Origin: Neoceratodus forsteri
Lineage: Eukaryota; Chordata; Ceratodontiformes; Ceratodontidae
Direction of reading: 5' to 3'
DNA: 64,000 nt
NCBI GenBank assembly: GCA_016271365.2
Contig: CM057450.1
Span: 1,807,863,967-1,807,927,966, forward strand
Below the pieces are notes generated by a model. That model saw only the letters and a program-made list of their open reading frames with translations, was not told the DNA's origin and ran no database searches. Shown here in pieces: positions 34,286 through 45,748 of this stretch (positions are counted from its first letter, which is position 1; every line of letters starts with the position of its first letter). The translations under genes were made by a program, and so were the position numbers.

Positions 34286-35278
34286 CTCTATCTTTCAATG
34301 AACGCAGCATCCTGGAGCGTACTTACAAAGAGGCCTGATATTAAAAATGTTGGCTCAGAAAATGTAGCCCTGTGCATTCATTGGTATGTGTAAGCATGGC
34401 AGGTGACCTGGTTTGTCCAATCAGAGTGCACTGACTTGTTTTGGAACTTGATTTTATCCATGGGCCGCTGCATATCTCGGTGAGGCTGTGGAAGTTTGGT
34501 TTGACTAAACAAAAGTCAAGTGTGCATCCTGTTCTAACGTACTCCAGCACTGACCAGAAATGGTCTGTAATTATACATATTTTTTCCAAATCCCAATTTT
34601 AAAAAGGGGTCTTTGGTGTACAGATTTCAAACTGAAGTATGGGTAAGCCTGGCTACCATGTCAGGGTTCACGTCAAGGTAACTCTCAGTAAGCCAGATAA
34701 CTTTCCTGTCCTATGTTTGTATCTGCTTATATTGCACTGAAGTCAGGCTGCTTTCTCTTTTCTTGGGCGACAACTCTATAAGCTTCTTTTTTTGGTTTTA
34801 TATGGTTCAGCTCATGAGAAGCCTTATTGGTCAGTGACTTAAGGGGTATGCTGGACTCTTAGTGTTAAGAAAACAAAAATGGCCAGGACCAATAAAATTC
34901 GATGTCCAACTTAGAAATTTTCAGGACGTTTTTGTGGATCAGATGTTTTTTTTTTTTTTTCCTTCTCTCTGTGGCTTAAATTGGTTTCCAGCACTAAAGG
35001 ACATTTGCTTACTAGTGGTCTCATGTTTTGGATCAAGATTCCAAAGCTTTTATTTAGATCATCACCTTCTTGGTATGGAAATAAACAGTGAAGCCCTTCA
35101 GTGAGTTTCCCCGGGTCTTTTTTTCTTCCACATGTAGATATTTTTTAACCCTCTCCATGGCATAGCCCAGTGATATACCGTGCTCAGGTAATCACCCTCA
35201 CGCAGACGGCAGGGGATATTTCCATCCCATGTTTTTCTCCGTCGTCCTCCTTGGCATGGAATGTACTCTACAAGCTTA
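34286..35278. other. BCL2L11 intron 2, nothing recognised
   Basis: T-run near 34946; no coding signal. Confidence 0.4.
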
Positions 35279-35341
35279 CATAGAAACATAGAATTTGATG
35301 GCAGATAAGGACCGCTTGGCCCATCCAGTCTGCCCATTTCC

Positions 35342-36044
35342 CTACCTGATGGATAAGCTGCAGATTCTAGTTAGCAGCTTACTCCTCCTGCCCCCCACTA
35401 GAATTGCCTTATGCCTGTCCCATGCATTCTTGAATTCTCCCACTGTTCCTGACTGCACAACCTCCTCAGGAAGGCTGTTCCATGCATCCACAACTCTCTC
35501 TGTGAAAAAATACTTTCTAACATTACCTCTGAGCCGTCCCCCCTCTATCTTCAAATTGTGCCCCCTTGTTCTTGCACATCTCTTCTTCTGAAAGATACTA
35601 CCCTCTTGTACCTTGTTAATTCCCTTGAGATACTTGAAAGTTTCTATCATGTCTCCCCTCTCCCTCCTTTCTTCAAGGGTATACATATTAAGCTGCTTTA
35701 GTCTCTCCTCGTATGTATTCTGGTGCAGACCTTGCACCATTTTGGTTGCCCTCCTCTGAACAGCCTCCACTTGGTCTATGTCCTGGCAGAGATGGGGTCT
35801 CCAGAATTGCACACAGTACTCCAGATGGGGTCTCACTAACTGTCTGTAGAGAGGGATAACAACTTCCTGTTTTCTACTGTTGATTCCTCTCCCTATGCAT
35901 CCCAGTATCTCCCCAGCCCTCCTTACTGCCTTCTCACATTGCTTGCCCACCTTTAAGTCATCTGATATAACTACTCATAGGTTTCTTTCAATTTTTATTA
36001 ACTCACCATCCATTGTGTACTCTTCCCCTGGGTTTTTGTTTCCC
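35342..36044 (-). pseudogene. CR1 ORF2 C-terminal part
   Basis: It continues the protein beyond the nested SINE: GKQCEKAVRRAGEILG, YRQLVRPHLEYCVQFWRP, EAVQRRATKMVQGLH and RGDMIETFKYLKGINKVQEG. This is the conserved C-terminal region of CR1 ORF2, ending shortly before the 3' UTR. Confidence 0.85.
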
Positions 36045-36049
36045 AGATG

Positions 36050-36193
36050 GGGTTTGAATCCCACAGCCCCCACTTGCATAACGTGTGACCCTGAGCAAGT
36101 CATTTAACTTCTCTGTGCTCCCAAGTTGCACCTGTAAACAAGCTTTCAGCTTAGTGTATCTCACCTGGTTAAACAATTGGGGGGAAAAAAAAA
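36050..36193 (+). mobile_element. Short tRNA-like SINE, 5'-truncated, inside CR1
   Basis: It is flanked by AGATG at 36045-36049 and 36194-36198. It starts at the B-box-like GGTTTGAATCCCACAGCC and continues GACCCTGAGCAAGTCATTTAA to a short A-run. Same family as 44212 and 60535. Removal rejoins the CR1 codons. Confidence 0.85.
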
Positions 36194-36198
36194 AGATG

Positions 36199-37419
36199 CA
36201 TTACCTTGCACTTCTTTGCATTGAATCTGAGCTGCCACGTATTTGACCATTCCTCCAACCTTGCCAAGTCCTTTTTCATTCTTTCCACCCCACCTTGTGT
36301 ATCAACTCTGTTGCAGATCTTTGTGTCATCTGCAAAGAGGCATACCTTTCCTTCCAGGTGCTCTCCAATGTCACTTATAAAGATATTAAAGAGGACCGGT
36401 CCCAGTACCGAACCCTGTGGTACCCCGCTAGTTACCCTCCTTTCTTCACTGTGGACTCCGTTTACTATTACCTTTTGCATCCTGTTGTCCAGCCAATTTT
36501 TTATCCAGGCTACCACCTTGGGACCCACTCCAAGGCTGGCTAACTTGTATATTAATCTTTTCTGTGAGACTGTGTCAAATGCCTTGCTAAAATCTAGGTA
36601 GGCCATATCCACAGCCTCTCCCTGGTCTATTTCTTTGGTTACCCAGTCAAAGAAATCTATTAGGTTCGTCTGACATGACCTTCCTGCTGTGAAACCATGC
36701 TGCCTTGTGTCCTGTGCCCCACTGGCCTCTAGGTACTCAACAGTTCTTTCCTTCAGAAGTGATTCCATCATTTTCCCTACCACTGAAGTCAAACTAACTG
36801 GTCTGTAGTTTCCTGCCTCTGCCCTGCTCCCACTTTGGTGAAGTGGAATCACATTTGCCCTCTTCCAGTCCTCAGGTACCACTCCATCCTCCCATGGTTT
36901 ATTAAAGAGAGTAGTTAGTGATGTTACTAGTTCTACCCTTAGTTCTTTTAGTATTCTTGGGTGAATCCCATCAGGCCCCATTGCTTTGTCCACCCTCGGT
37001 TTCAAGAGTTCTTTCAAAACCCTTTCTTCTGTGAATGGACTGGTACCGACACCCCTATTCAGAGTTTCTCCCTTGTTTGGTTTAGGCACCTCCCCCTCCT
37101 CATCTGTTGTGAATACTGAGCAGAAATATTCGTTCGGTAGCCCTGCTTTTTCACTGTCACCCTCTGCCCACATTCCCTCCCCTTTATTAAGTCTCTGTAG
37201 CCCTCCCTTGGTCTTTCTTCTCTCCCTAATGTACCTATAAAAAGTTTTATCCCCCTTCTTAACAGAGTTGGCTATCTTTTCCTCAGTTTGTGCCTTTGCT
37301 ATTCTGACTGGCTTCCCTGCCTCCTTCTGCTTTAACTGATAAAGTTCTCTGTCCTGCTCCTTCTGTGTTTCCTTATATTTTCTGAATTCTATCCGTTTCT
37401 CCTTAACCGTCCCTGCCAC
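36199..37419 (-). pseudogene. CR1 ORF2: reverse transcriptase part
   Basis: An open frame of about 400 residues on the minus strand, the best preserved LINE protein here. It starts in the linker after the endonuclease (RIEFRKYKETQKEQDRE). It then shows the RT blocks MGPDGIHPRILKEL, NYRPVSLTSVVGKMMESLL, RQHGFTAGRSCQTNLIDF, YLDFSKAFDTV, TSGVPQGSVLGP and the catalytic box FADDTK, ending at KKCKVMHL where the SINE cuts in. The endonuclease and ORF1 are absent through 5' truncation, so it cannot move by itself. Confidence 0.9.
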
Positions 37420-37734
37420 CTCTTATAAGAACCATAGTGTTTTTTTCCCTTCGTTTTGTTTTATTGATTTGCTTCACACAAAGGCTTGTTGCTTGGTGAT
37501 GCAGCATGCCCCTGTGGAAGGAATAAGCTCCCTGGCCCACCTGCAGAGGTCTCCACAAAGCCGGAACCCACTTCCAACCCTTTCCGGCTGAGCTGTGCTG
37601 CCCTCTGTCAAAAGCCTTCAGCCTGGCCTGCCTTTTGGAAGCTGTGACCAGAGTGTGCTCCCAAACTCCAGTTGTCTCCACCATTCTGAACCATTAGGGC
37701 AGCCATCCTCCTAGTTTTTTTTTTTTATAGCAGT

Positions 37735-37940
37735 TTGTGCACTCTCTTGGTTTAAATGGGGTGGCAGTGTAGTCTGCTGGTCTTGTACAGAGCTGTGAAC
37801 CAGGATTGCAGTCTCACTACTGAAAGTTACCCTGTTTGATTCTGAGCAAGTCACTTGATCTCCCTGTGCTGCAGTCCCCACAGCTCTTAACAAGGAACCC
37901 CACTGACAATGCGATGTTCAATCTCTGGTCTGTTTGGTAG
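37735..37940 (+). repeat. Older tRNA-like SINE fragment
   Basis: GGCAGTGTAGTCTGCTGG ... TTCTGAGCAAGTCACTTGAT, CTCCCTGTGCTGCAGTCCCC follows the plan of the 44212 SINE but is diverged. Confidence 0.45.
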
Positions 37941-37989
37941 ATAAATTGGACAATTGGAAAAAAGGGAAAACGGATGATAATTTCTAGTG

Positions 37990-38226
37990 ACTTGAAACCC
38001 AGGGCCAATTTAATCTAACAAACAATGAAAAAATAAATTGTTATCTGTATAGTTTAATTCATGCTGTAAATATATGTATGTAAATAATTGCTGTTCATAT
38101 CAGTTTTACGTTTCTGTATCTTAAACTGTTTGTCAATGTACTCCTTCTCCTCTTCCCCCCAGGATGCATCTGGATACGCGCAGTCCTGCTCAGTATGCCT
38201 TCCTGGTGAAACTTTTAAATAAATAA
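37990..38226 (+). repeat. LINE tail (L2-like), plus
   Basis: It ends CTCAGTATGCCTTCCTGGTG, AAACTTTTAAATAAATAA, matching 20340-20390. Confidence 0.55.
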
Positions 38227-38256
38227 CTGGTTTCACTTTCAGCTGTTAATCATTTA

Positions 38257-38401
38257 AGCAATAATGCCCAACAGGGTGTGTGTCGTGCTGGGATAACGTC
38301 ACGCCTCAGGTGGTTGGGCACGAGGCCGCAGGCTGAGTGCGTCCAACAACTGAGGCGTGACGTTATCCCAAACGACACACACCTTGGAGGGCATTATTGC
38401 T
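38257..38401. mobile_element. Palindromic MITE, 145 bp
   Basis: Arms of 53 and 52 bp (38257-38309 and 38350-38401) begin AGCAATAATGCCC and share GGGATAACGTCACGCCTCAG perfectly in complement, around a 40 bp centre. No ORF. Confidence 0.85.
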
Positions 38402-38864
38402 ATTATACAATGGCTCATTGTTGTATATAAAATATAAAAATAGTTTGAAAGAATGTTTTTATTAGTGTGAAAAAATATTTTTGTTTCTTAAGAGGAGGCG
38501 CAAAAAAAAAAGGATCAGTAATGATGGCAGTAGACATTGGTTTACAGTGCTGAGACTATACCCGTGATGTTGTGCTAGGATAACATCACTGGTCCAACCC
38601 CAGACTGACTAATCAAAGACCAGGATTTTTTCTTGCCATTGTATAACGTAGATTCCATAAGCATGAAAACAGTATTGCTTTAAATGGGACATATAACCCC
38701 TATGTTTTACATTATAATACAGTTGGGGAATTTTCGGTACGTGTTAGGGTTGATTGGAATCTGATTTTACTCCACCCCAGCAACTGAACCAGCCAGTGGC
38801 AGTGCTACTCCCCTGACCACACATACCATACACAGAGTGGACATTCGGGGGGGGGCTGGGGGGG

Positions 38865-40182
38865 TGGAGAAAAAATGAATAGAGATTTAGGTAAGCTTGA
38901 GGAGTGGTCAGGAATGTGGCAACTAAGTTTCAGTACGAAAAAGTACAAAATCATGCACTTGGGACGTAGAAACCCAGGGTTGGAGTACAAAATGGGGGGA
39001 GTGGTACTGGCGACCACCAAACAGCAGAGATACCTGGTGTTATCTTATCTGAAGGTGGTCAGACAGCAGTGTGACAAGGCAGTGGGGAGAGCCAGTGGAA
39101 TGCTAGGTTGCATAAGGAGGGGAATCACCAGCAGAAAGAAGGTGGTGATGATGCGAATATATAAATTTCTGGTGAGACCCCACCTAAAGTACTGTGTCCA
39201 GTTCTAGAGTCCTCCTCTATGAAGGGACATAGAGTAGAGGAGGGCAACTAAAATGTTGCAGGATTTGCATCAAAAACCTTATGAGAAGAGACTGAAGGAC
39301 CTCAATATGTACAGGCTGCAGGAAAGGAGGAGAGGGGGGATATGATAAGAGACTTTTTAAATACCTCAAGGGTATAAATAAGGTTTAAGAGGGACGCCTT
39401 TTTCAGAAAAAAGGATACTCAAGAACAAGGGATCATGCTATGAAGCTAGGGGAAAACTTGGGGAAATGTAAGGAAGCGTTTTTTTTTTTTTTTTCCACAG
39501 AAAGGGTGGTGGATGCCTGGAACAGCCTCCCTGATGAGGTGGTGAGAGCAAAAACTGTAATGTGATTTAATGAGCAGCTGACACCTTTAGGAGGACTTTA
39601 ATAAAGTGTAATATTTAGATACAGTTCAGCTTGTATTTCACATTAGTTCTGTATTCCTCCTTCTCCCCATTATTTATTACTGATGTAATTTGCATGAAAA
39701 CAGGATCTTTGCTCCTGGAGAGTTCATCTGTTTCGGTTGCTTTCTCTTTACCTGTGATCATAATGCATTGCTTGTGACATCACAGTTACTCTTATGGCAA
39801 CAGATTGTGTTGTCACAACAGAAGATTGTGACTTGAAGTAGGGAGTAAGCTATTTGGCAGATAAACTCCAAGATAATTTTAAGGGATAAGGAGCATGTAT
39901 TCATGCACATTTACTCAGTAATATTTAACGGAGAAGATACGTGAACAGAATATATACAGAATGCAAGTTAAATTGTACGTAATTATGTTTTTCAAATTTT
40001 CTTTAAGACTTCAGCAACTCTTTAAGAAGGCATGTGATCGGTATAAGGGAACCTTTGAGGTGGGGGGGGGGTAAAGCTGGAGATCAAGTAGCGTCTGTGG
40101 TATGACTGTAAGTAGGGAAAATAGGCAGACTAGGTGGGCCAAGAGGTCCTTATCTGGTATCAAATTCTATGTTTCTGTACCC
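38865..40182 (+). mobile_element. CR1-type LINE, 3' part, split by a DNA transposon
   Basis: ORF2 C-terminal coding starts near 38870 (LGKLEEWSGMWQLSFS, YKIMHLGRRNPG). It continues with frameshifts through GCIRRGITSRKKVV and FLVRPHLKYCVQF to about 39566. The 3' UTR resumes at 40022 and ends at 40182 with the CR1 terminus CAAATTCTATGTTTCTGT. The gap is a 451 bp insert. Confidence 0.85.
39571..40021. mobile_element. Non-autonomous DNA transposon with TTAA duplication
   Basis: A 451 bp insert in CR1 flanked by TTAA at 39567-39570 and 40022-40025. The ends are inverted: GAGCAGCTGACACCTTTAGG at the left versus the complement of the right end, AGAGTTGCTGAAGTCTTAAA. A second internal inverted pair (TTTGCATGAAAACAGG) lies at about 39688 and 39910. 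TTAA duplications are typical of piggyBac-like and Kolobok-like families; which one is undecided. Confidence 0.75.
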
Positions 40183-40241
40183 CTACTGCTGAGTGTCCCA
40201 GTTGCACCTTGCATTGCCGATTGTTGTACTGCCCCTGCAGC

Positions 40242-40610
40242 CAGTCCCGTCCCCTCCCAAGTTGCTGCTCCATTCAAGTACACCGAACTCCAGCTGAAAC
40301 AAGCAATTCCCAACCAAAGCCATCACTGTCCCTGTGTAACCTGGGGATGAAAACAGCCTGCGGTGGCCAGCTGGAGCAAAACCCTAGGTAACGTCACTAT
40401 GCTAGGTGCTGTTCTGAGTAAGGTGTCTGATGGTTTCCCAGGCCTGTGTTCTGGTCAGCTTCCGCACTTTTTTTTTTTTTTTTTCCACTGGGTCACATGG
40501 GGGCAGTGACGGTCAGGCAAAGGGTTGTTCGTTTTAGCTATAGTCCAGTGCATTTGAATGGAGCAGCAACTTGACAGACTTTGGGAGGGGACAGGGCCAA
40601 CTGGTGAGGT
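40242..40610. repeat. Inverted pair of ~110 bp repeats
   Basis: The block 40242-40350 (CCCGTCCCCTCCCAA, GTTGCTGCTCCATTCAA, CACTGTCCCTGTGTAACC) recurs in complement at about 40489-40605. A T-run (about 40470-40486) abuts the second copy, so both may be oppositely inserted copies of one SINE. Confidence 0.65.
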
Positions 40611-42080
40611 GGGCACTGGGAAGCAAGCAAGTGGACAACTCATGACACAGGTATGTGTGGGCAGAGAGATGGCACTTCCACAGGTGGGTTCACTTGCTGT
40701 GGAGGGGGGAGTCTTTTTCTCTCTCGTTTGGAGTTGGACTGGATTGTCACTTTTGGACCTTGAGGAATAAGATGTCATGGAGCCTGGATCTGAAGCCAGA
40801 ACTGGACCTGTCCCTCATGCCTCCAGTAGGTCCTGGGTGGGGGAGGTTTCACTAGGAATCTGATGTGGGATTGGAAAATCTGACTTTGAGCCTGATTCCT
40901 TAACTGGAATCAAAATTTCCAGTAATTTGATAGATGCAAACAGCATAGATGCCACTGAATCCCATTAATCATAGCATATCAAGTATATTTTGTTGCCCAC
41001 AATATATTGTCTTGCATGTTAGTTTTGAAATGGTCTGTGGGGGGGGGGGGGCTGTATCATAGCAGAATGTAACCTATGTACTCATGTTGTCAAAACAAAA
41101 AATGTTTGGTGGGGATTCATAAGTGTTCTGTTTCCTTTTTGGAACTGTGATTGTAAATCCAATCTACAGTATAGTTAGAATTAACAAAGTCATTTCAAAG
41201 GGAAGATGAACCCTATGTTTTACACTTGCATACAAAATAGTCTTATTTTTTCCAACACCAGGAATCACTCTTTATTGCTAACACCAGGAATCACTCACTT
41301 AATATTTACACTTTATGCTGTTATCTCAGTCACGAGTGCCCCTGCCCCCTTAGATAGAGACTGCAAATTTCAGAATTTGGAATTTTGGTTCAGATTCTGC
41401 ATCTGCACTCCACTCTGGCTGTTGCTCCAATCTGTTTCTCTGCTTGAAGAAAGCAGTCACCTCGCAGTGAACTCTGATAATGGCTGGTTCTCCAGTCGAG
41501 TTTTTATTTTGTAGTTATATCAAACAGTGTACATTAGTAAGTTTTTCTCGATTTTACTGTGTGTTTAGATATAGTTTTCAGTAAATTAAAGTTTCTCCAG
41601 TTCCTGTTTGACTCCCAGGAACCAGTGAATACTATACTTGGCTACTGTGACTATTTTTTGCTGGTAAACCGCGTCCCTTTTTGCTAAATTTCGTGGTTTA
41701 CTAGTTTTGGCTATCCAGTTTACAGAGAACTGAGCGTTTTTACTTTCTGTTTGTATGCCCTTTCACCTAAATTAATTGGTTCCTGTTACAGAAGCTGTGA
41801 TTTGACCTTTGTCACAGTTTTTTTCAGTAAAAAAGCCTTTTTATTTTGCTATTAGGCTCTTGTACTGCATCTTATTTTTTTTTTAATTTTTTTTGGGGGG
41901 GGTGTTTTATTTCAAGGTTCTCTAATTGGTATGTCAGAGGACCTTGAGGACCATCAAAACATTGTACAAATAGTTTTCGGCTCCTGACAAAGGCAGACTG
42001 TCACAAACATTGTTTAAAAGTTTTAGGTCCACACCACAACCTTATAAGTCCTGTCATATTTTTTTGCCCCAAAACCTCAT
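40611..42080. other. BCL2L11 intron 2, nothing recognised
   Basis: No coding signal. G-run at about 41039; T/G runs at about 41875-41900. Confidence 0.4.
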
Positions 42081-42090
42081 TTAAAATGGT

Positions 42091-42637
42091 AAACTTTTTT
42101 TTTTTTTTTTTTGAGATTCTGTTTCTCTCCTTCTCTGATGGCCCACATTCTGGAGGGTGCCCCAGTCCCGTCCCACTGACATCCACTGGGCCTCGCTGAC
42201 TGTCTTCCACCATGACTTGGTCGGGGGGGGGGGGGCCCAGGCCCTCAACAAAAAACAGATCCAGTTCTGGTCGGTGCCCAGCCCCTTCTCCATCCAGCCG
42301 TCAGAGATGTTTTCCTCCTTTTTCTCCTCTGAGAAAAATGGTGACGCCAGTGGCGGTGTCATGCAAGCTCCCGTACGTGGCACGCTAGGTGTCTGCCCTG
42401 CCTTGCCCACCATGTACAGTGTCGGTGTGCTAGCCCCCCAAGCTCCGCTATGGGCTAAGCAAGCACTGATCTTTCTCTTCTTTCCCCCGGAGAAGGAGAA
42501 CTGTCCTTGGGATGCTCGATCATCCTCCTCCCCCTCCCCAGCTGACCCCCGGCGACATGCTTGCACCGCGAACATGGGTCACGGGTAAGGCTGGATGCGT
42601 TGGCTGTCCACACTACCAGGCCGGCCCAGCAGTAAAC
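42091..42637 (-). mobile_element. Long tRNA-like SINE, minus, with poly(A)
   Basis: The T-run 42091-42112 is its poly(A) tail. The head at about 42637 reads on the minus strand GGGCCGGCCTGGTAGTG ... GTGACCCATGTTCGC, then GGAGGAGGATGATCGAGC, matching the SINEs at 55092 and 56045. GTAAAC flanks both sides (42085-42090, 42632-42637) as a possible short target duplication. Confidence 0.75.
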
Positions 42638-42689
42638 ATTTTAAAAGGAAACATGCCTTCTCCGTCTGCCTCTCTGTGTCACCTGAAAA

Positions 42690-44000
42690 TAATAATAAAA
42701 AAAAATACTCTAAGGGTGGTCCCATTGATGGTGGAAAGCACGTATCTGAAGGGTCTATCTCATGCACACATGATGCAAAAGGTGACGAGATAAAAGAAAA
42801 AGATAAAGCTACACAGCCATCTGAAAGAATTGGTAAAGATGGTTCAGATATCAGGGTGTCCAAAAGAGGGAAACCTGAATCCAGTGATGGCAAAAATAAA
42901 AGAGCCATAAACTGAAAGAAAATAGTGTCAATGCCACTCCTCATGCACAGAGAAAGGAGCAGGTAGATGGCACAGAAAAAAATGCTGTTATCGGAGGATG
43001 TATCAAAAATGTGGCAATTTTTCCAGGTAGTCTAAGCCATGGGAAATGTCAACCACCTGCTCAGGCTCCAACCTGTCTGTCTGCATAGGATGAGGAAGAA
43101 TATTATGTGCATATGGAGGAAGGTGACCCCTTGGCCTTTAGGGTACACCTGAGCAAGATGTTGAACCACCTTCAGGGCAAATTAAGGATTACTCATCTTT
43201 TTCCTCATTTGTCAGACAAATGGTTGATACCCTCAACATCCCCCGACTAGAACCAGAGGAGGATGAAGAGGATACTGATTTTATGGACATGCTGGGAGTA
43301 GCTTCACCAAGAAACATGTTTACCTAAAAGTCCATAAGAAAAATCATGGCTGCACCCACTTCAGCAGCAGCCATCAACAAAAAATATTGAGAGAAACTAT
43401 CAGGTGGATAAGCAGGGTGTGGAATATCTGCTTGCCCAACCTGATCATCAGTGAGGTAGCCAGGCTGCTGCCTGTGAGAGAGCAAAAATTACTCTGTCTA
43501 CACAGCCCCTGAAACGGACACTAAAGAAATTAGATACTGTGGCATAAAACGTTTATACAACAGTTTCCCTGTAAATATCAGGTAGGCCGCTTATTCAACA
43601 CATATAGCACAGTACCAGAAAGCCCTTTGGAACATAATTCTGGCACTGGCAGAAAGAGCAGAGGATGGCTTGGCACAGGACCCGATTACTGCAACAAGAT
43701 CAGCCCTGGATGCCACATAGTATCATTTCTGCACTGTGGTGGACACGAATGACTCTGCTGCCAGACGTTTGGCTCATGCTGTGTCCTTAAGATATTTTTT
43801 TTCAGCTGAGAACTGCTACCCTTTCCAAGGATACTCGAAACAAGGCCATAAATTTCCCCTTTGAAGGAGATTCACTATTTCGTGTCAAAACAGAGGCTTA
43901 CATGAAAAAAGTGGATGAATACAAGACCATTTTCAAAAGAAACAAACATTTTTCAATGCCAGGTGTTGCTTGCTGTCATTAGCAGTGGAAGTGCAGGAGT
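42690..44000 (+). pseudogene. Ancient DIRS gag remnant
   Basis: Broken plus-strand frames. A Lys/Asp/Ser-rich part (42700-42915) is followed by SSFSSFVRQMVDTLNIPRLE and an acidic run DEEDTD (about 43190-43290). From 43400 on come VDKQGVEYLLAQPDH, YQKALWNI, then NDSAARRLAHAVSLR at about 43750, matching the DSADSAARGVATSV block of the DIRS at 4115, and FEGDSLFRVKTEAY near 43870. The distance in sequence indicates another, much older DIRS lineage. The rest of the element resumes near 46600. Confidence 0.7.
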
Positions 44001-44210
44001 TAGACAGAAGCAGTATAGGAACGGCAGTGAAGTATTGAACTGACGCTAACTCCACCACTACCCTGCAGAGATGGACAGGCATTGGGGTGTGCCTTTGGGT
44101 CGTCGCCCATAATGATCACGACATTTCACCTCACCCCACCCTGCAGACACTGGCAAGTGTCGAGGTGTGCTTTGGAGTGTTCGGGCTTTACACTCCCCTC
44201 ATTCCATAAG
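44001..44210. other. Short stretch without recognised feature
   Basis: Contains a local repeat of CACCCTGCAGA(G/C)-type segments at about 44058 and 44137. Confidence 0.35.
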
Positions 44211-44211
44211 G

Positions 44212-44405
44212 AAGGCAGTATAGCACAGTGGTTTAAGGCTCTGAGCCGCAAATCTGGAGACCTAGGTTTGAATCCCACAGCCCCCACTTGCATACTGTGT
44301 GTCCCAGAGCAAGTCACTTAACTTCCCTGTGCTCCCAGGTCACACCTGTAAACAAGTTTCAGCTTGGTGTGCCACTCCTGGTTAAACAATTGCAAAAAAA
44401 AAAAA
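44212..44405 (+). mobile_element. Short tRNA-like SINE, full length
   Basis: A-box-like TAGCACAGTGGTTTAAGG, B-box-like GGTTTGAATCC, CORE-like GAGCAAGTCACTTAACTTCC, and a tail GTGTGCCACTCCTGGTTAAA before an A-run. The tail resembles the ends of the L2-like LINEs in this window. Confidence 0.85.
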
Positions 44406-44629
44406 TACACTGAAATGGGTGCAGTATAGGAGAATGGGGTGAACTCTGGGGCCAAAGGGTCCAGGGCGCACCTCAATGCCTGCCAGTGGCTGCAGGGTGG
44501 GGGTGGAATGGCATGAGCATTACAGTCAGCAATCCCAAGTCACACCCCTGACGCCTGTCAGTCCCTACATTGTAGGGCGTTATGGTCGAAAACCCTAACA
44601 TCCTGGGCGTTTCTTAGTATTTTTACTCA

Positions 44630-45480
44630 CGCAGAAACTGCGCAATGCACACCCGTAATGTAGTTAGCTTGAGGATATTTTACAGCAGATTTTCAACAGG
44701 CATTTTGGGACCTCCGCTCATGAACAGAGTCGCTGTGATTTTCTTAATCTGTCCTGAACACTGATTTCCCACAGCGACCACGCTATTCTTCGCCTGAAGT
44801 GTGAAATTCATTTCGGCCAGGGTGTGAAAAATGACAGCTGTACTGTTCATAATGAGGTGTGGAAAAATGCCAGTGTTGAAAATCTGGACTGAAAATATTA
44901 CGAATTTGTGAACTTACGTGGGTGCATGGAAATTGCACAATGCATGCTTGTAATATGGTCATTTTATGGACGTTTGTCACCGAATTTTCAACATAGCCAG
45001 TTTAAGACCTCTGCTCGTGAACAGTGTCACTGTGATTTTCTTGCTCTGTCCTGGACATTGATTTTGCACACCGACCACGCCACTGTGCGCTACATGTGCG
45101 AAAACACATTTCCAGCAAGATGTGAAAAATGACAGCTGTACTGTTTATAAGGAGTTGTGGTAAAATGGCAATGTTGAAAATCTGGAGTGAAAATATTAAA
45201 AATGCTCGAAGTTACGAGCGTGCATAGGAATGGCGCAATGCACGCTCATAAAACAATAATTTTTGGACATTTTTTTCACCAAATTTTCAACATAACGTTT
45301 TTGGGGGGCCTACCTCATTAACTATGACACTGTCGTTTCGTTAATCTTTCCCGAAAGGTGGTATCACAAAATCACCTTTCGGGACTGAATAACAAAATGA
45401 CAGTGACTGAGTTCATGAGGTGGAGTCCCAAGAACCCCATGTTGAAAATTTGGTGAAAAAATTCCTCAAAATGGCAAGGA
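44630..45480. repeat. Tandem array of ~297 bp palindromic units
   Basis: Three units, anchored at GCGCAATG/GCACAATG (44640, 44935, 45233; spacing 295 and 298). Each unit is itself an inverted repeat: in unit 1, 44687-44727 pairs with 44843-44885 (GATTTTCAACA / TGTTGAAAATC). Unit 3 additionally has a tight central hairpin CCCGAAAGGT / ACCTTTCGGG. No coding capacity. Confidence 0.85.
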
Positions 45481-45700
45481 TATGCACCAAAGTTGAAAAA
45501 AACCTAGTTATGCCATTATATAGCTTACCGGCATTTCTTGAGTTCACGGTTGGCTTTGAAGAGTGCAGACGTATTCCCGATCTACAGAAGATCATCGCGC
45601 CAGGCTCCGGAGGTAAGTATGGGGTGAGGCAGGGTGTGTGGGGAGGTGGAGTACACAGAGGGTGGGCGGGTTAGAAAGGGGCAAGAGGATCAATGAGGGA
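45481..45700. other. Unrecognised spacer
   Basis: No feature beyond a short open frame continuing from the array. Confidence 0.3.
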
Positions 45701-45701
45701 T

Positions 45702-45711
45702 TTTTTTTTTC

Positions 45712-45748
<37 letters not shown>

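Larger units (their letters stand above)
35279..37428 (-). mobile_element. CR1-type LINE, 5'-truncated, with nested SINE
   Basis: A 2.1 kb minus-strand copy. The 3' end at 35279 (complement of CAAATTCTATGTTTCTATG) is the diagnostic CR1 terminus without poly(A). Coding sequence runs up to about 37419. It is interrupted at 36050-36193 by a SINE with AGATG target duplications. It closely resembles the copy at 58195-59615. Confidence 0.9.
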
